Of a stretch of 64,000 nucleotides of DNA, positions 35,451-45,228 are shown in pieces. The notes below the pieces were generated by a model. The model did no database searches. It saw nothing but the letters and a program-made list of their open reading frames with translations, and was not told the DNA's origin. Position numbers and translations under genes: made by a program. Positions within the stretch are counted from its first letter, which is position 1, and each line of letters starts with the position of its first letter. The stretch spans positions 186,001 through 250,000 of the forward strand of contig NZ_CP058215.1 in NCBI RefSeq assembly GCF_013388255.1, in the 5' to 3' direction. The stretch comes from Methanolobus zinderi. Lineage in GTDB: Archaea; Halobacteriota; Methanosarcinia; Methanosarcinales; Methanosarcinaceae.

Positions 35451-37076
35451 CTAAGCTTTTTTCAGGTTTACCCAGAAGATGCTACCGCTTCCAAGAGGAT
35501 TATCATCGACCCCTACCTCTCCCCTGTGCAGGTCAACGACCCTTTTTACTATTGCAAGGCCAAGTCCGCTGCCTTTGACACTGCCCTTGTCAGCCTGTCT
35601 AAATCTATCAAATATCCTTGGTTTGTCTTCATTACTGATACCGGGACCAAAATCCGTAACCTGTATCCTGCATCTGTCCCCAAGTTCTGTGGAGCTGACA
35701 ACGATTTTCCCTTCATCAGGACTGTATTTTATAGCATTGCTGAGCAGATTGACAAAGACCTCTTCGATAAGGGGACTTGCCATAATTTTACACTTGCATG
35801 CCGGATTGAAAACAAGATCGATATTCTTTTTATCAATATTGTCCCTGAAATTCCTGATGGCTTTTTCAAGCAGGGGTACAACATCCTGCTCCTCGAAACT
35901 GATGTCGTTGACAGATTCGAGTTTGATGAACTTTGCAGCGGATTCCATCATCTCGATGAGTTTCTCATTGTTTGTGTGAACCTTGTCAAGCAATTTTTTC
36001 TTACTCTCATCGTCCTCAAGAATGATGAGCTCTTCTGTGAATCCGCGGATGATGTTTGCAGGGTTGAGAAGATCGTGGGTGAGAATATCCGCAAACAATA
36101 CCTTAAGCTCGGTGGTATCCTCGAGTTCCTTTGTGTATTTTTCCAGCCTCTGTTCGTTTTCCCTGCGATTGATGGATTCCGCAAGTACGTTTGCCACGGA
36201 CTGTACAAAATGTATATCGTCTTCTGTGAACATCCTCTTCCGGGCTGTGTGAACGTTCATGGTTCCAAATGGCCTTTCTCTGCTGCCTATGAGTACATCC
36301 ATTCCGCTGACCTGCCCGTGGTCCCTGAGCAATGAATAACCACTGAATTTGTCCTTTGTTTCGCTGTGATCAACGACGGATGTTTCCCCGTTGTAGAGTG
36401 TGTAGCAGAGTATATTCTGTCCGTTATTACTTTCTTCCTGAGAGATATCTTCATCCCGATCTTCTTCCCAGCCCACACCGGCCAGCATCACAAAGTCTCC
36501 ATCATTCTCCTGCTTCATTATCCTGCAGTATTCAACATCCAGTGTCCGGGAAACAAGTTTCACGGCTTCTTTCATGAGCAGGTCAAGATCCGTTCCGGAC
36601 AGTCCCTGCTGTCCTAATTTTGCCACTGCAGCATGCTGGCGCTCTCTCATCTTCAGGATCTTTTCCACATTCTTGCGTTCGGTGATGTCCTTTGAATGGC
36701 GTACGACCATGGTGACACGGTTATTCTCATCAAAGATGGGAGACAGCTCAATTGCCTTTGTCTTTCTGTCAAGAGGATCCTCGATCTCGAACTTCTTACA
36801 TCTTCCTGTGGTAAATACCTCGAGCAGATGACATGGTTCACAGGGGGTGCTGCGTTTCATGAGGCAGCTATAACAGTAAGGATGACCCTGCTTTTCCCTG
36901 GAGGGTATTGAATCGCAGTTTTTCCAGTTGCTTGTAACTATTCTGAGATCCCTGTCTATAACCACAACAAGATCCTGTATGGACCCGAGTGTTTTTCTGA
37001 GCAGATCAAGCTGAAAATTCTTGTCCTCTTCGTTTTTCATTTCATAGCTTGATATATGAATCCCTCTTTTTGACAA
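35451..37076 (-). CDS. Soluble PAS-GAF sensor histidine kinase with Cys-rich PAS
   Basis: The 541-residue kinase has a PAS domain (about 30-135) with a cluster of cysteines (YCYSCLMKRSTPCEPC and TGRC), a GAF domain (about 150-315), a phosphoacceptor His in ILTHDLLNPANIIRGF, and a HATPase domain with DFGPGIS and GSGLGLAIVKR. It has no membrane segment. The cysteines could bind a metal or haem and sense redox. It neighbours cooS, which may or may not be its target. The start is TTG 37076; a later ATG (MKNEEDKN) is possible. The stop is TAG. Confidence 0.85.
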   Translation of the reverse strand: MSKRGIHISSYEMKNEEDKNFQLDLLRKTLGSIQDLVVVIDRDLRIVTSNWKNCDSIPSREKQGHPYCYSCLMKRSTPCEPCHLLEVFTTGRCKKFEIEDPLDRKTKAIELSPIFDENNRVTMVVRHSKDITERKNVEKILKMRERQHAAVAKLGQQGLSGTDLDLLMKEAVKLVSRTLDVEYCRIMKQENDGDFVMLAGVGWEEDRDEDISQEESNNGQNILCYTLYNGETSVVDHSETKDKFSGYSLLRDHGQVSGMDVLIGSRERPFGTMNVHTARKRMFTEDDIHFVQSVANVLAESINRRENEQRLEKYTKELEDTTELKVLFADILTHDLLNPANIIRGFTEELIILEDDESKKKLLDKVHTNNEKLIEMMESAAKFIKLESVNDISFEEQDVVPLLEKAIRNFRDNIDKKNIDLVFNPACKCKIMASPLIEEVFVNLLSNAIKYSPDEGKIVVSSTELGDRCRIQVTDFGPGISNEDKPRIFDRFRQADKGSVKGSGLGLAIVKRVVDLHRGEVGVDDNPLGSGSIFWVNLKKA

Positions 37077-37103
37077 CGTGTTTTCATTTAATTTATAAAC
37101 GAC

Positions 37104-37121
37104 ACTCTATATTTATAGAGT
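37104..37121. promoter_or_regulatory. Palindrome upstream of Cys-rich kinase
   Basis: ACTCTATA-TT-TATAGAGT is an 18-bp perfect palindrome about 28 bp before the kinase start, overlapping its likely TATA box (TATAAATAT). Confidence 0.5.
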
Positions 37122-37224
37122 CAGTTCTTGATGGAAAAAAGTTGTCCTGTTCTCTTATTTATATATATCCGTATAAAAAGGAATGATGATAATGATGATT
37201 CAGATATAGCGGAGTCCTGAATAT

Positions 37225-38082
37225 CTACAGAATCCCTGTTCCGCAATGCTTGCAGAAAAGGGCATCATTGTCATGCTCAGGGTTCCCGCACTCCGGGCAT
37301 ATTCTCTGAGGTCTTGTTCTTCTCCTCTCTTCCATGGAGGCAAAGCTGATCTCTGAGGTGACAATACCTGTCGGGACCGCTATTATGCTGTAACCAAGGA
37401 TCATTATTACAGATGCCAGTGTCCTTCCAAGGGGTGTCTGGGGGACAATGTCACCAAAACCCACGGTAGTAAGGGTAACGATCGCCCAGAATATGCTTGT
37501 GGGTATGCTTGTAAAACCGTTCTCTTCACCCTCTATCAGGTACATCAGGGAGCCGAGTATTATCACAAGGGTCAGCACCGTGAACAGGAAGACGGTAATC
37601 TTCTGTCTGCTTGCACGCAGGGCTCTTGCAAGCATCTCCGCCTCACTGACATAGTGCACCAGTTTGAGAACACGGAATATCCTCAATACCCTCAGTACCC
37701 TTATCACAAGCAGGAACTGGCTTCCGGGGAGGAAGAGGCTCATATATGTGGGTATTATCGCTATGAGGTCGACAATACCAAGCGGACTGGCAGCGTATTT
37801 TATCCTGTTCCGGACACATAAAAGGCGGAGAAAGTACTCTATTGTAAAAATGATAGTAAAGAACCACTCAAGATCGTGAAGCACCTGTCCATGACTGTTT
37901 CTTACTGAACCGATACTGTCCAGCATTACCACAATAACACTCAGGATAATACTTACGATCAGCAGGAGATCGAAATATTTTCCGGCAGGTGTTTCGGCCT
38001 CGAAGATAATATCATATAGCTCGCCTCTCCACTTACTTTCACCCGGTCTGTTACCCCTGTAAGCGTTATTTGTTTCAGGCAT
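37225..38082 (-). CDS. Voltage-gated potassium channel with C-terminal zinc ribbon
   Basis: A six-helix channel subunit of 285 residues. Helix S4 has regularly spaced arginines (LVIRVLRVLRIFRVLK), the pore has the TTVGFGD selectivity filter, and the end carries a zinc ribbon (CPECGNPE...CKHCG). The ribbon is unusual on a channel and may aid assembly or sensing. The stop codon is TAG. Confidence 0.9.
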   Translation of the reverse strand: MPETNNAYRGNRPGESKWRGELYDIIFEAETPAGKYFDLLLIVSIILSVIVVMLDSIGSVRNSHGQVLHDLEWFFTIIFTIEYFLRLLCVRNRIKYAASPLGIVDLIAIIPTYMSLFLPGSQFLLVIRVLRVLRIFRVLKLVHYVSEAEMLARALRASRQKITVFLFTVLTLVIILGSLMYLIEGEENGFTSIPTSIFWAIVTLTTVGFGDIVPQTPLGRTLASVIMILGYSIIAVPTGIVTSEISFASMEERRRTRPQRICPECGNPEHDNDALFCKHCGTGIL

Positions 38083-38092
38083 CTTAATATCC

Positions 38093-39181
38093 TCAGAAAT
38101 CGAAAAGACTCTTCTGTCCTGCCGTTTCGTTGAGATTTCCCACCCTTACTCCGATACGCCTGAAGTTCAAAGTGCTTTCCTCAAGAAACTGCTGCATCAT
38201 CTGTTCTGCATTCTCCTTAAGGGATTCCACATCGGAGACCGGGTGGTTGAAAGTCCGGCTTTTGGTAGATGTTTTGAAATTCGATAAAATAACAGTTACG
38301 GTCACTGAGCGAAAACCTACTTTCCGTGACCTGATCCTGGACAGGACATCATCTGCAAGTTCATCCAGCAAAGAGAAGATCATGCTTTCATCCCTGGTAT
38401 CATGTTTTAGTGAGGCCATCCTTCCTATCTGGTCACTTGCTGTCCTCTCTTTCACAGGTGTTTCATCCACACCGGATGCGGCCTGCTTGAGCCATGTTCC
38501 CTTATTCTTACCGAAAACAGCAATTAGTTCCAGTATGTCATGCCCTTCAAGTTCACCGATGGTCTTTATCCCCATCTCAGCTAGTTTCTCTTCGGTGACA
38601 CCGCCGATACCCCAGAGCTTTTTCACGGGCATGGGTCTCAGGAAATCCTTCATTTCTTCTGGTCTTATAACGGTGATACCGTCTGGTTTCTTAAAAGAGG
38701 ATGCCATCTTGGCTATGAGTTTATTGGGACCGATTCCCACGGAACAGGTGATTCTCTCTCTTTCCCTGACCTCTTCCTTGATTCTCATCCCGATCTCTCT
38801 GGCCGTGTCAAAATCCGAACCTGAAGATTTTGTAATTTCGAGAAAGGCTTCATCTATACTTATCTTCTCAAAGCTTTCCTCGCTATCGGCATTTGAACGC
38901 AGGATCTCCATCACACTGGCTGAGACTTCTTCATAAAAAGGCTTGCGCACTGGCAGGAATACGGCATCGGGATCCAGGGACTTTGCCTGCCTGCATGGCA
39001 TGGCAGAACGGATACCTGCATCTCTTGCCACGTAATTGCATGTACTTACTGCTCCGCCCTCCTCACCTCGGTTGGAATACATGCATACGACCACCGCCTT
39101 ACCCTTAAGTGAGGGGTCCTCCCTTTCCTCTATGGCTGCATAGAAGTAGTCCATGTCAACATGGATGATCACACGTTCCAT
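38093..39181 (-). CDS. dinB: DNA polymerase IV (Y family)
   Basis: A 362-residue translesion polymerase. Catalytic acidic residues are in HVDMDYFYAAIE and SIDEAFLE, with helix-hairpin-helix (LWGIGGVTEEKL) and little-finger domains. The C-terminus QKSLFDF is a PCNA-binding PIP box. Confidence 0.95.
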   Translation of the reverse strand: MERVIIHVDMDYFYAAIEEREDPSLKGKAVVVCMYSNRGEEGGAVSTCNYVARDAGIRSAMPCRQAKSLDPDAVFLPVRKPFYEEVSASVMEILRSNADSEESFEKISIDEAFLEITKSSGSDFDTAREIGMRIKEEVRERERITCSVGIGPNKLIAKMASSFKKPDGITVIRPEEMKDFLRPMPVKKLWGIGGVTEEKLAEMGIKTIGELEGHDILELIAVFGKNKGTWLKQAASGVDETPVKERTASDQIGRMASLKHDTRDESMIFSLLDELADDVLSRIRSRKVGFRSVTVTVILSNFKTSTKSRTFNHPVSDVESLKENAEQMMQQFLEESTLNFRRIGVRVGNLNETAGQKSLFDF

Positions 39182-39244
39182 TGCTTCTATTTAGGGCGGA
39201 GGGTTTTTATGATTAACTCTTTTTATTTTATGCCATTTTGTTAA

Positions 39245-40189
39245 TCAGGCCTTTTTCTCTGTCCCGGTATCTGCAAGAGCTGTGCTCAGATATCTCTCAC
39301 CTGTGTCAGGCAGGACCACTACAATGACCTTTCCTTCATTCTCCTTCCTTCTGGCAAGTTCCAGTGCAGCATGAAGGGCTGCACCGCATGAGATGCCCGC
39401 AAGGATACCTTCCTTTCTGGCGAGCTCCTGTCCTGTCTTAAAAGCATCGTCGCTGTTTACCTTAATGACCTCATCGATAATATCTGTATTCAGGACATCA
39501 GGCACAAAACCGGCACCTATCCCCTGTATCTTATGTGGTCCGGGTTTTCCTCCTGAAAGTATAGGTGACTCCTCCGGTTCCACTGCAACTGCCCTGAACT
39601 CCGGCTTGCGGGACTTTATTACTTCGGCTACTCCGGTTATGGTTCCTCCGGTACCGACTCCGGCCACGAGTATATCCACGGCACCGTCGGTATCGTTCCA
39701 TATCTCTTCGGCAGTCGTCTTGCGGTGTATCTCGGGATTTGCAGGATTCATGAACTGATGGGGTACGAAAGAGTTTGGTATTTCCTTTCCCATCTTCTCA
39801 GCTTCTTCAATAGCTCCGGGCATTCCTCCCGGGCCGGGTGTGAGAACGATCTCTGCACCCAGCATCTTCATGATCTTCCTCCTTTCCACACTCATTGTCT
39901 CAGGCATGGTAAGGATCAGGCGGTACCCCTTTGCGGCACAGACGAATGCCAGGCCGATACCTGTGTTTCCGGATGTGGGTTCTATGACAACTGTATCGGC
40001 TTTTACGTATCCTTCTTTTTCGGCCGTTTCTATCATATTTAGGGCAATACGGTCCTTTACCGAGCTTAATGGGTTGAAGGATTCGACCTTTGCAAGTACA
40101 GTTGCATGGCATCCTTCGGTAATCCTGTTCAACTTAACTAAAGGCGTGTTACCAACTGTTTTTGTTATATCTTCGTAGATCTTGCTCAT
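39245..40189 (-). CDS. cysK: Cysteine synthase A
   Basis: A PLP enzyme of 314 residues making cysteine from O-acetylserine and sulfide. [11 protein letters not shown] holds the PLP lysine and [11 protein letters not shown] the substrate loop. AAGGAGAG precedes the ATG and cysE ends 17 bp upstream, so the pair forms an operon covering the whole O-acetylserine route. Many methanogens make cysteine on tRNA instead, so this route was probably gained from bacteria. Confidence 0.95.
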   Translation of the reverse strand: MSKIYEDITKTVGNTPLVKLNRITEGCHATVLAKVESFNPLSSVKDRIALNMIETAEKEGYVKADTVVIEPTSGNTGIGLAFVCAAKGYRLILTMPETMSVERRKIMKMLGAEIVLTPGPGGMPGAIEEAEKMGKEIPNSFVPHQFMNPANPEIHRKTTAEEIWNDTDGAVDILVAGVGTGGTITGVAEVIKSRKPEFRAVAVEPEESPILSGGKPGPHKIQGIGAGFVPDVLNTDIIDEVIKVNSDDAFKTGQELARKEGILAGISCGAALHAALELARRKENEGKVIVVVLPDTGERYLSTALADTGTEKKA

Positions 40190-40206
40190 TATCTTAGTCT
40201 CTCCTT

Positions 40207-41172
40207 CTAGTGCTTTTCTTTGAATATCAGATCCGGTTCCGCTATGATGACCTTGGTGTCAGGTGGAACCGATTTTGTAAGCCATACGTTACCACCGATT
40301 ACCGAGCGTGCACCGATGGTTGTATCCCCTCCGAGTATGGTAGCATTGGAATAGATGATAACGTCATCCTCTATGGTAGGATGTCTCTTTTGACCACGGA
40401 TGATCTGTCCGGTCTCATCCTTTGGGAAACTCAGTGATCCCAGCGTAACTCCCTGGTAGACGCGTACGTTATCACCGATCTCGCAGGTTTCCCCGATAAC
40501 CACACCTGTGCCGTGATCGATAAAAAATCCCTTCCCGATCCTGGCCCCGGGATGGATATCGATTCCTACGACACTGTGGGCATGTTCTGTCATTATGCGC
40601 GGGATTATGGAGATTCCCTGTTTGTGCAGCTCGTGGGCTGACCTGTAGACCGTCATGGCAAAAATGCCGGGATAGCTGAAGATGATCTCATCATGACTTT
40701 TAGCTGCGGGGTCTCCTTCGTATGCGGCTATAATGTCTGATGCAAGCAGGGAACGGATCTCAGGGATCTTTTTCAGGAATATGATCGTCTCTTCCTGACC
40801 CTGTTCGAGACATTCGGTGCAATTCTCCTCATATCTGTCGCAATCATGGATGATGCTGTTGGAGATCTGTTTTGACAGCTTTTCAAAGAGTATTGTTATC
40901 TCATTACCGATATGGTATGGCAGAACACTCCTGTCAACTGTCTGGTCCCCGAAATAACCGGGAAAAAGCACGTCTCTGAGCAGATCTATGATCTCGATCA
41001 TAGCTTCCCTTGAAGGTATCACTGCAGCATCCAGGTGATCAAAACAGTTCCTGTCAGAACAACTGGATGCGACCAGATCAACGATCTCTGGAATCTCTGC
41101 ACGGTACCTGTTATCGATCATGGAACTGAGGATTGTGCATTTTCTCATTTCCGTTTCTGTTTCACCACTCAT
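40207..41172 (-). CDS. cysE: Serine O-acetyltransferase
   Basis: A 321-residue enzyme acetylating serine with acetyl-CoA. The C-terminal left-handed beta helix shows hexapeptide repeats and the active site [19 protein letters not shown]. The N-terminal half (about 1-170) is helical and longer than in E. coli CysE, as in EpsC/SrpH types. It heads the cysE-cysK unit under the palindrome at 41248. The stop is TAG. Confidence 0.93.
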   Translation of the reverse strand: MSGETETEMRKCTILSSMIDNRYRAEIPEIVDLVASSCSDRNCFDHLDAAVIPSREAMIEIIDLLRDVLFPGYFGDQTVDRSVLPYHIGNEITILFEKLSKQISNSIIHDCDRYEENCTECLEQGQEETIIFLKKIPEIRSLLASDIIAAYEGDPAAKSHDEIIFSYPGIFAMTVYRSAHELHKQGISIIPRIMTEHAHSVVGIDIHPGARIGKGFFIDHGTGVVIGETCEIGDNVRVYQGVTLGSLSFPKDETGQIIRGQKRHPTIEDDVIIYSNATILGGDTTIGARSVIGGNVWLTKSVPPDTKVIIAEPDLIFKEKH

Positions 41173-41247
41173 ATTATTGCCCAGCTTTATTTTCAGACCC
41201 GTTTCCAGGTCGGCTTTTATTTAATAGATAAATTCCGACTTATTAAA

Positions 41248-41264
41248 TGTTAACGATGTTAACA
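41248..41264. promoter_or_regulatory. Palindromic operator of cysEK
   Basis: TGTTAAC-GAT-GTTAACA is a perfect inverted repeat, flanked by ATTAA/TTAAT, 76 bp before cysE and beside its TATA-like ATTTAATAAG. It could also affect the divergent gene at 41443. Confidence 0.6.
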
Positions 41265-41442
41265 ATTAATGTCTATTTACTATGTTTCTCATTACTGTGT
41301 CAGTTCCACTAGAAGAAGACCGGAAGTTCCTGATCTTTTGAAGTGGAAATTGTCAATGCTCCCATAAAGGCTATATTTCCGATGGCATTTAAGCACTTTG
41401 ACAATCCTTAGATTTAAGTATAAGAGAACATCACTTTTTTAT

Positions 41443-42600
41443 ATGAATCCTGAAGAACCTTTCCGGAAAATACTAACCGAAGCTCCTGTTCCCGTAACTG
41501 ATATCGATATCAGACCACTGGCTGAGATATATGCTGAAAAGAATGTTTATCTTTCAGTCTATCTTCCCGTTGGAGGCAGGGAAAACGAGCATCCGAATAA
41601 AATTTTCCTGGATTCCAGGCTAAAGGCAATAAAGGAAGTTGTGACAGGAGAACTGCTATCTGATTTTGAAAAAACTCTGGAGATGGCGGAGGAATACATT
41701 TTCGAGCCTGCGATCTCAGGCGAGAAGGGCAGGATAATATTTGCATCTTCACCGGAGTCTTTTCTGCAGGTCTACAGGCTTGCAGTGGAGCCGGAAAGAT
41801 CCCTTGTACTTGACACCTCGCCTTATCTGCTACCTCTGGCAAGACTGCGTGCAGACTATGAGGACTACGGGATGCTTCTTGTGGATTCACAGGAAGCCAG
41901 GTTTGTTTGTATACGTTCGGACCTTGCGGAGGAGAGGGAACACCTGTCCACAGACCTCATGAACAAACACAAAAAGGGAGGGTGGAGCCAGATGCGTTTC
42001 AACCGCCAGAGAAAAGAAGCAATGAAATCCTTCTTTACGGAAGTTGCCGGGAATGTTGAGGATACCTGCGGAAAACTGAAAACAAAGGGACTGGTTCTTG
42101 CAGGACCTGGAAATGCCAAGCAACAGCTTCAGGAAATGCTTCCGGAAGAGGTTCGCAATAGCATACTTGACGTAATTGACGTGCCTATGGATATTCCAAA
42201 AGATGAGTTAATTGAGTCAGGGAACTCCGTATTACAGGAAGAAGAACTTGCGGAATCAAACAGATGGGCAAAAAAGTTCAAGAGCGAGATACTAAAGGGT
42301 GGTCTTGCAGTTGCAGGTGTGAAAAATGTCGGGCAAGCTCTTGAACAGGCACGGGTAAATGTCCTTTTGATGCGGAGAGCTTCATCGGTTCCCGGCTGGA
42401 TATGTGAGAGATGCCAGAACCTGCAGGCAAATGCCACTCCTCCCGTGGAATGTGATCGATGCGGAGGACCTACATCAAAGGTGAACATACTGGAAGAGTT
42501 CTATGAACTTGCACAACGTACGGGTGCGGATGTGGAGTTTGTGGAAGAAGATGACTTTCCTGATCAGGATTATGTTGTAGGTGCATTGCTCAGGTACTGA
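41443..42600 (+). CDS. Vms1/archaeal eRF1-like peptidyl-tRNA hydrolase homologue
   Basis: The 385-residue protein contains KKGGWSQMRFNRQR, the catalytic-loop signature of the Vms1/baeRF family, which replaces GGQ of eRF1 and in yeast Vms1 cuts peptidyl-tRNA on stalled ribosomes. A zinc ribbon follows (CERCQN...CDRCGG). The ATG at 41443 is about 21 bp after a TATA-like TTTAAGTATA, so the mRNA is likely leaderless; the in-frame TTG at 41398 precedes the promoter. A role in ribosome rescue is inference from the family. Confidence 0.85.
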   Translation: MNPEEPFRKILTEAPVPVTDIDIRPLAEIYAEKNVYLSVYLPVGGRENEHPNKIFLDSRLKAIKEVVTGELLSDFEKTLEMAEEYIFEPAISGEKGRIIFASSPESFLQVYRLAVEPERSLVLDTSPYLLPLARLRADYEDYGMLLVDSQEARFVCIRSDLAEEREHLSTDLMNKHKKGGWSQMRFNRQRKEAMKSFFTEVAGNVEDTCGKLKTKGLVLAGPGNAKQQLQEMLPEEVRNSILDVIDVPMDIPKDELIESGNSVLQEEELAESNRWAKKFKSEILKGGLAVAGVKNVGQALEQARVNVLLMRRASSVPGWICERCQNLQANATPPVECDRCGGPTSKVNILEEFYELAQRTGADVEFVEEDDFPDQDYVVGALLRY

Positions 42601-42615
42601 AGTTGGCCTCAGTTT

Positions 42616-42951
42616 TCAACCCTGAACGTAATCAAAACCTGCCTTCATTGCTATCTCGGCACGTGCCAGTTCCTGACCCAGATAGGCTGCGTGGTTGAGT
42701 GTACTTGCCCAACCGTATTTGATGATTATCCGGTAGATCGACCTTGCATCCGGACCCTCAATAATCCTCTGCAATTCCTTCTCATAGGAATAGTGTTTTG
42801 CCAGTATCAACATTCTTTCCGGGTCAGGTAAGATCACAAAGTATCCGGCCTTATCAAGTTCGAGTTTTCCGGGCTCGTCGGCCACGATCACAGGAACATC
42901 TATGATATCTTCGTCTTCATTTTGATCTGCTTCACATACCTCTTCTTCCAC
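42616..42951 (-). CDS. DUF4346 domain protein
   Basis: This 111-residue protein has an acidic N-terminus (about 1-22) and then a domain matching my recollection of DUF4346 (GYFVILPDPE, STLNHAAYLGQELARAEIA). Related domains are fused to pterin or methyltransferase-linked proteins in methanogens. Function is unknown. It closely follows the 430-residue gene, 15 bp away. Confidence 0.7.
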   Translation of the reverse strand: MEEEVCEADQNEDEDIIDVPVIVADEPGKLELDKAGYFVILPDPERMLILAKHYSYEKELQRIIEGPDARSIYRIIIKYGWASTLNHAAYLGQELARAEIAMKAGFDYVQG

Positions 42952-42966
42952 TCTATCACCTTTTAT

Positions 42967-44259
42967 TCATTCTTCAGGATGCCATTTCTTCATATGCTCT
43001 GCGTGTGTCTTCAGGTATGCTCCCTTTTCATAGAATCTGTCATAGAAGTCCAGGTCTATGTGTTGTGCCTGCAGGTAGGGCATGACAAAGATGCTGGGAA
43101 CCGTTCCCGGAAACTTGCCGAATGTGTCATAGATATACTGTGCCTGCAGTGCAACACATTCCCTGAAATGCTCATCTGGCACCTGTGCACTGCTGCGGAC
43201 TCCTGGTGTATCCTTATAGTAACCCGGGGTTTCGGGATTGAATGGTCCACCGGGACCGAATTTTCTTTCCATAAGAGCATCCACTGCATGACGCATATCA
43301 GGATAATGTGGTGGTGTAAAGCCTTCAAAGACACCTTCTATTCCAGTGGGATTAGGCAGAGGCCATCTATCATCTGTATCGTACCTGAATCCAAGTCCTC
43401 TAACATCAGGATCCCCGCTTGCTCCTAGCACAGAAAATGGGTCTATGCCGTTGAACATCCATCCTCCGAGACCCATTGCCTGCATCATGAGCATACCTGC
43501 ATAGCATGAAGTTGAAAGCTCTGCCGTCAGTTCTGAGAGTGACCACATCTCCAGGAAGGTTATCGGGAATGGTTCTTCTGTATTCACTATATCCGAGAAT
43601 TTCCCGATTCCTTCTATCTGATTTCCGTTCACGTCATCATAAAAACAGATACCGTTCTGTGTATAGTAGAACAGACCTGCCAGTACATGCTGGGCAAGAT
43701 CGCCTACCGGAATCATCAGTGTGGTGCCCGGATGATTGACAACCCAGGTGTTGTGAGCCTCCACATGAGGGGTTTCAGGTGGCAATATCAGCCGACCGTC
43801 GTATAATTTATGTATGCGGCTACGGTGTGCTTCCAACAACTCCCCAGGATAGAATGTACCGTCACCCTTGCGTCTGGTGAGGGCGGGCGCATCCCTTGTA
43901 CTGAGCATATACGTACCCTCATCATCCGTAAAGAAGAGTTCACTTGTATGAAATCCGGCTGCGGACGGAAAAGTCCTGCCTCCGGCGGTACAGGCATAGT
44001 TTGACAGGTACGGCACATAAGGTTCCCCGCGCATTATGAGATTTTGCCAGCCGTTATTTGCTCCCATTGCGGTTAAGACCGTTATCTGCTCTAGTTCTGA
44101 GAGCGGCAGAGGCCTATGTTCTGATGTATATTTGAAGTAGCCGTCAGGAATTGAAGCTCCCATGAAAAAACGGCGTGATCTTCTGCCAAAAAGTGCATCC
44201 GATAATCTGAAATTCAGTACGTCTTCAAATCCCGGTGGAAATTTTCCTTCTTTCCCCAA
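42967..44259 (-). CDS. Hypothetical protein, possibly nitroreductase-like
   Basis: I cannot name this 430-residue protein with confidence. The N-terminus LFGRRSRRFFMG and the later GLGGWMFNGID resemble the FMN-contact regions of nitroreductase-like enzymes, and no membrane segment or signal peptide is seen. It lies in tandem with the DUF4346 gene and may share its transcript. Confidence 0.6.
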   Translation of the reverse strand: MGKEGKFPPGFEDVLNFRLSDALFGRRSRRFFMGASIPDGYFKYTSEHRPLPLSELEQITVLTAMGANNGWQNLIMRGEPYVPYLSNYACTAGGRTFPSAAGFHTSELFFTDDEGTYMLSTRDAPALTRRKGDGTFYPGELLEAHRSRIHKLYDGRLILPPETPHVEAHNTWVVNHPGTTLMIPVGDLAQHVLAGLFYYTQNGICFYDDVNGNQIEGIGKFSDIVNTEEPFPITFLEMWSLSELTAELSTSCYAGMLMMQAMGLGGWMFNGIDPFSVLGASGDPDVRGLGFRYDTDDRWPLPNPTGIEGVFEGFTPPHYPDMRHAVDALMERKFGPGGPFNPETPGYYKDTPGVRSSAQVPDEHFRECVALQAQYIYDTFGKFPGTVPSIFVMPYLQAQHIDLDFYDRFYEKGAYLKTHAEHMKKWHPEE

Positions 44260-44410
44260 ATTGTTTCCTCCTCATTTATCATATGAATCTGATGGGAGGG
44301 CCTCTGTGTAGCAGTTTAACTCAAAATATCCTACAAGCCTGATGTCCGATAATTTTCCCCTGCTCCCATTAAAACTTATCAGGCATGGGATTTAAGATTT
44401 CGGAACGTAA

Positions 44411-45163
44411 CTACTTGATACAGTAAAAACCAGCCTGCATGTAGGAGTACCAGAACAGTTCAACTGTTCTGAATCCTGTTTTACGTAGTAATTTCAGGTG
44501 TTCTTCAATGTTTATGGGGAAATATTCAGTTCCAAACCGCTTCAGGTGCTGCTCTATTTCATCATCAGTCCTGCCCTGTTTCGACTGGAAATCTCCCCAG
44601 TAACTTTTCCCTACAGAAATCCCTTCTTCAGTAAGCGGGCTGATATTCTCGAAGGTGATGAAAATTCCACCATCTTTCAGCAGTTCATGGCATTTCCTTA
44701 CAGCCCTTGCCCTGTTCTTCCTATCCAGATAGTGATGACACTGGATAGCGGTGATGACATCCGGTTTTTGTTCAAGTTCCTGTGAGAACTCCTGTGTTGG
44801 TGAGGCTTTCAGGAATTCAAGTCTCTCACGGGAAAATGAGGACAACTTTTCCTTCGCCTGCTCCAGCATTCCATCTGACGGGTCAAGCATAAGGAATTTA
44901 GTGTCGGGAAACTGCTCAATAGCCTTGCTTACAAGTGAGCCTGTGCCACATCCCGTATCCATCCAGACTTTTGGGGGTGATGGCAGTGATTTAACGAGAT
45001 TGATTGTTTCCTGATGGAATGATGAATAATATGGAAGAACAGAGGAAATCTTTGTATCATAATCCTCTGGCATGTGAGGTGTTTTGTTTTCTGAGGGGCT
45101 TGTAGAAGGCATGTAGAAAGTTGAATTATTTGCTGCTTTATATTTCCTTTGCAAAGATGGCAT
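44411..45163 (-). CDS. SAM-dependent methyltransferase
   Basis: A class I methyltransferase of up to 250 residues. The SAM loop VWMDTGCGTGSLVS, acidic LMLDPSDGM and VITAIQCHHYLD are clear. The substrate is unknown. The start is uncertain between ATG 45163 and internal ATGs (MPSTSP, MPEDYD). It is divergent from tetR across a 65-bp gap holding the tetR promoter and operator, so TetR may control both. The stop is TAG. Confidence 0.85.
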   Translation of the reverse strand: MPSLQRKYKAANNSTFYMPSTSPSENKTPHMPEDYDTKISSVLPYYSSFHQETINLVKSLPSPPKVWMDTGCGTGSLVSKAIEQFPDTKFLMLDPSDGMLEQAKEKLSSFSRERLEFLKASPTQEFSQELEQKPDVITAIQCHHYLDRKNRARAVRKCHELLKDGGIFITFENISPLTEEGISVGKSYWGDFQSKQGRTDDEIEQHLKRFGTEYFPINIEEHLKLLRKTGFRTVELFWYSYMQAGFYCIK

Positions 45164-45190
45164 AAAGTATTTATGTGAAACTCTATTTTA

Positions 45191-45213
45191 GTATATAAAT
45201 GACTAATCAGTCA
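45191..45213 (+). promoter_or_regulatory. tetR promoter with operator TGACTAATCAGTCA
   Basis: GTATATAAA (45191-45199) is a good TATA box, directly followed by the palindrome at 45200-45213 (arms TGACT/AGTCA). The ATG is 15 bp further. The reverse complement of the same site recurs at 47183, so this is likely the TetR operator and the gene controls itself. Confidence 0.7.
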
Positions 45214-45228
45214 ACCCAGAGATAATCC

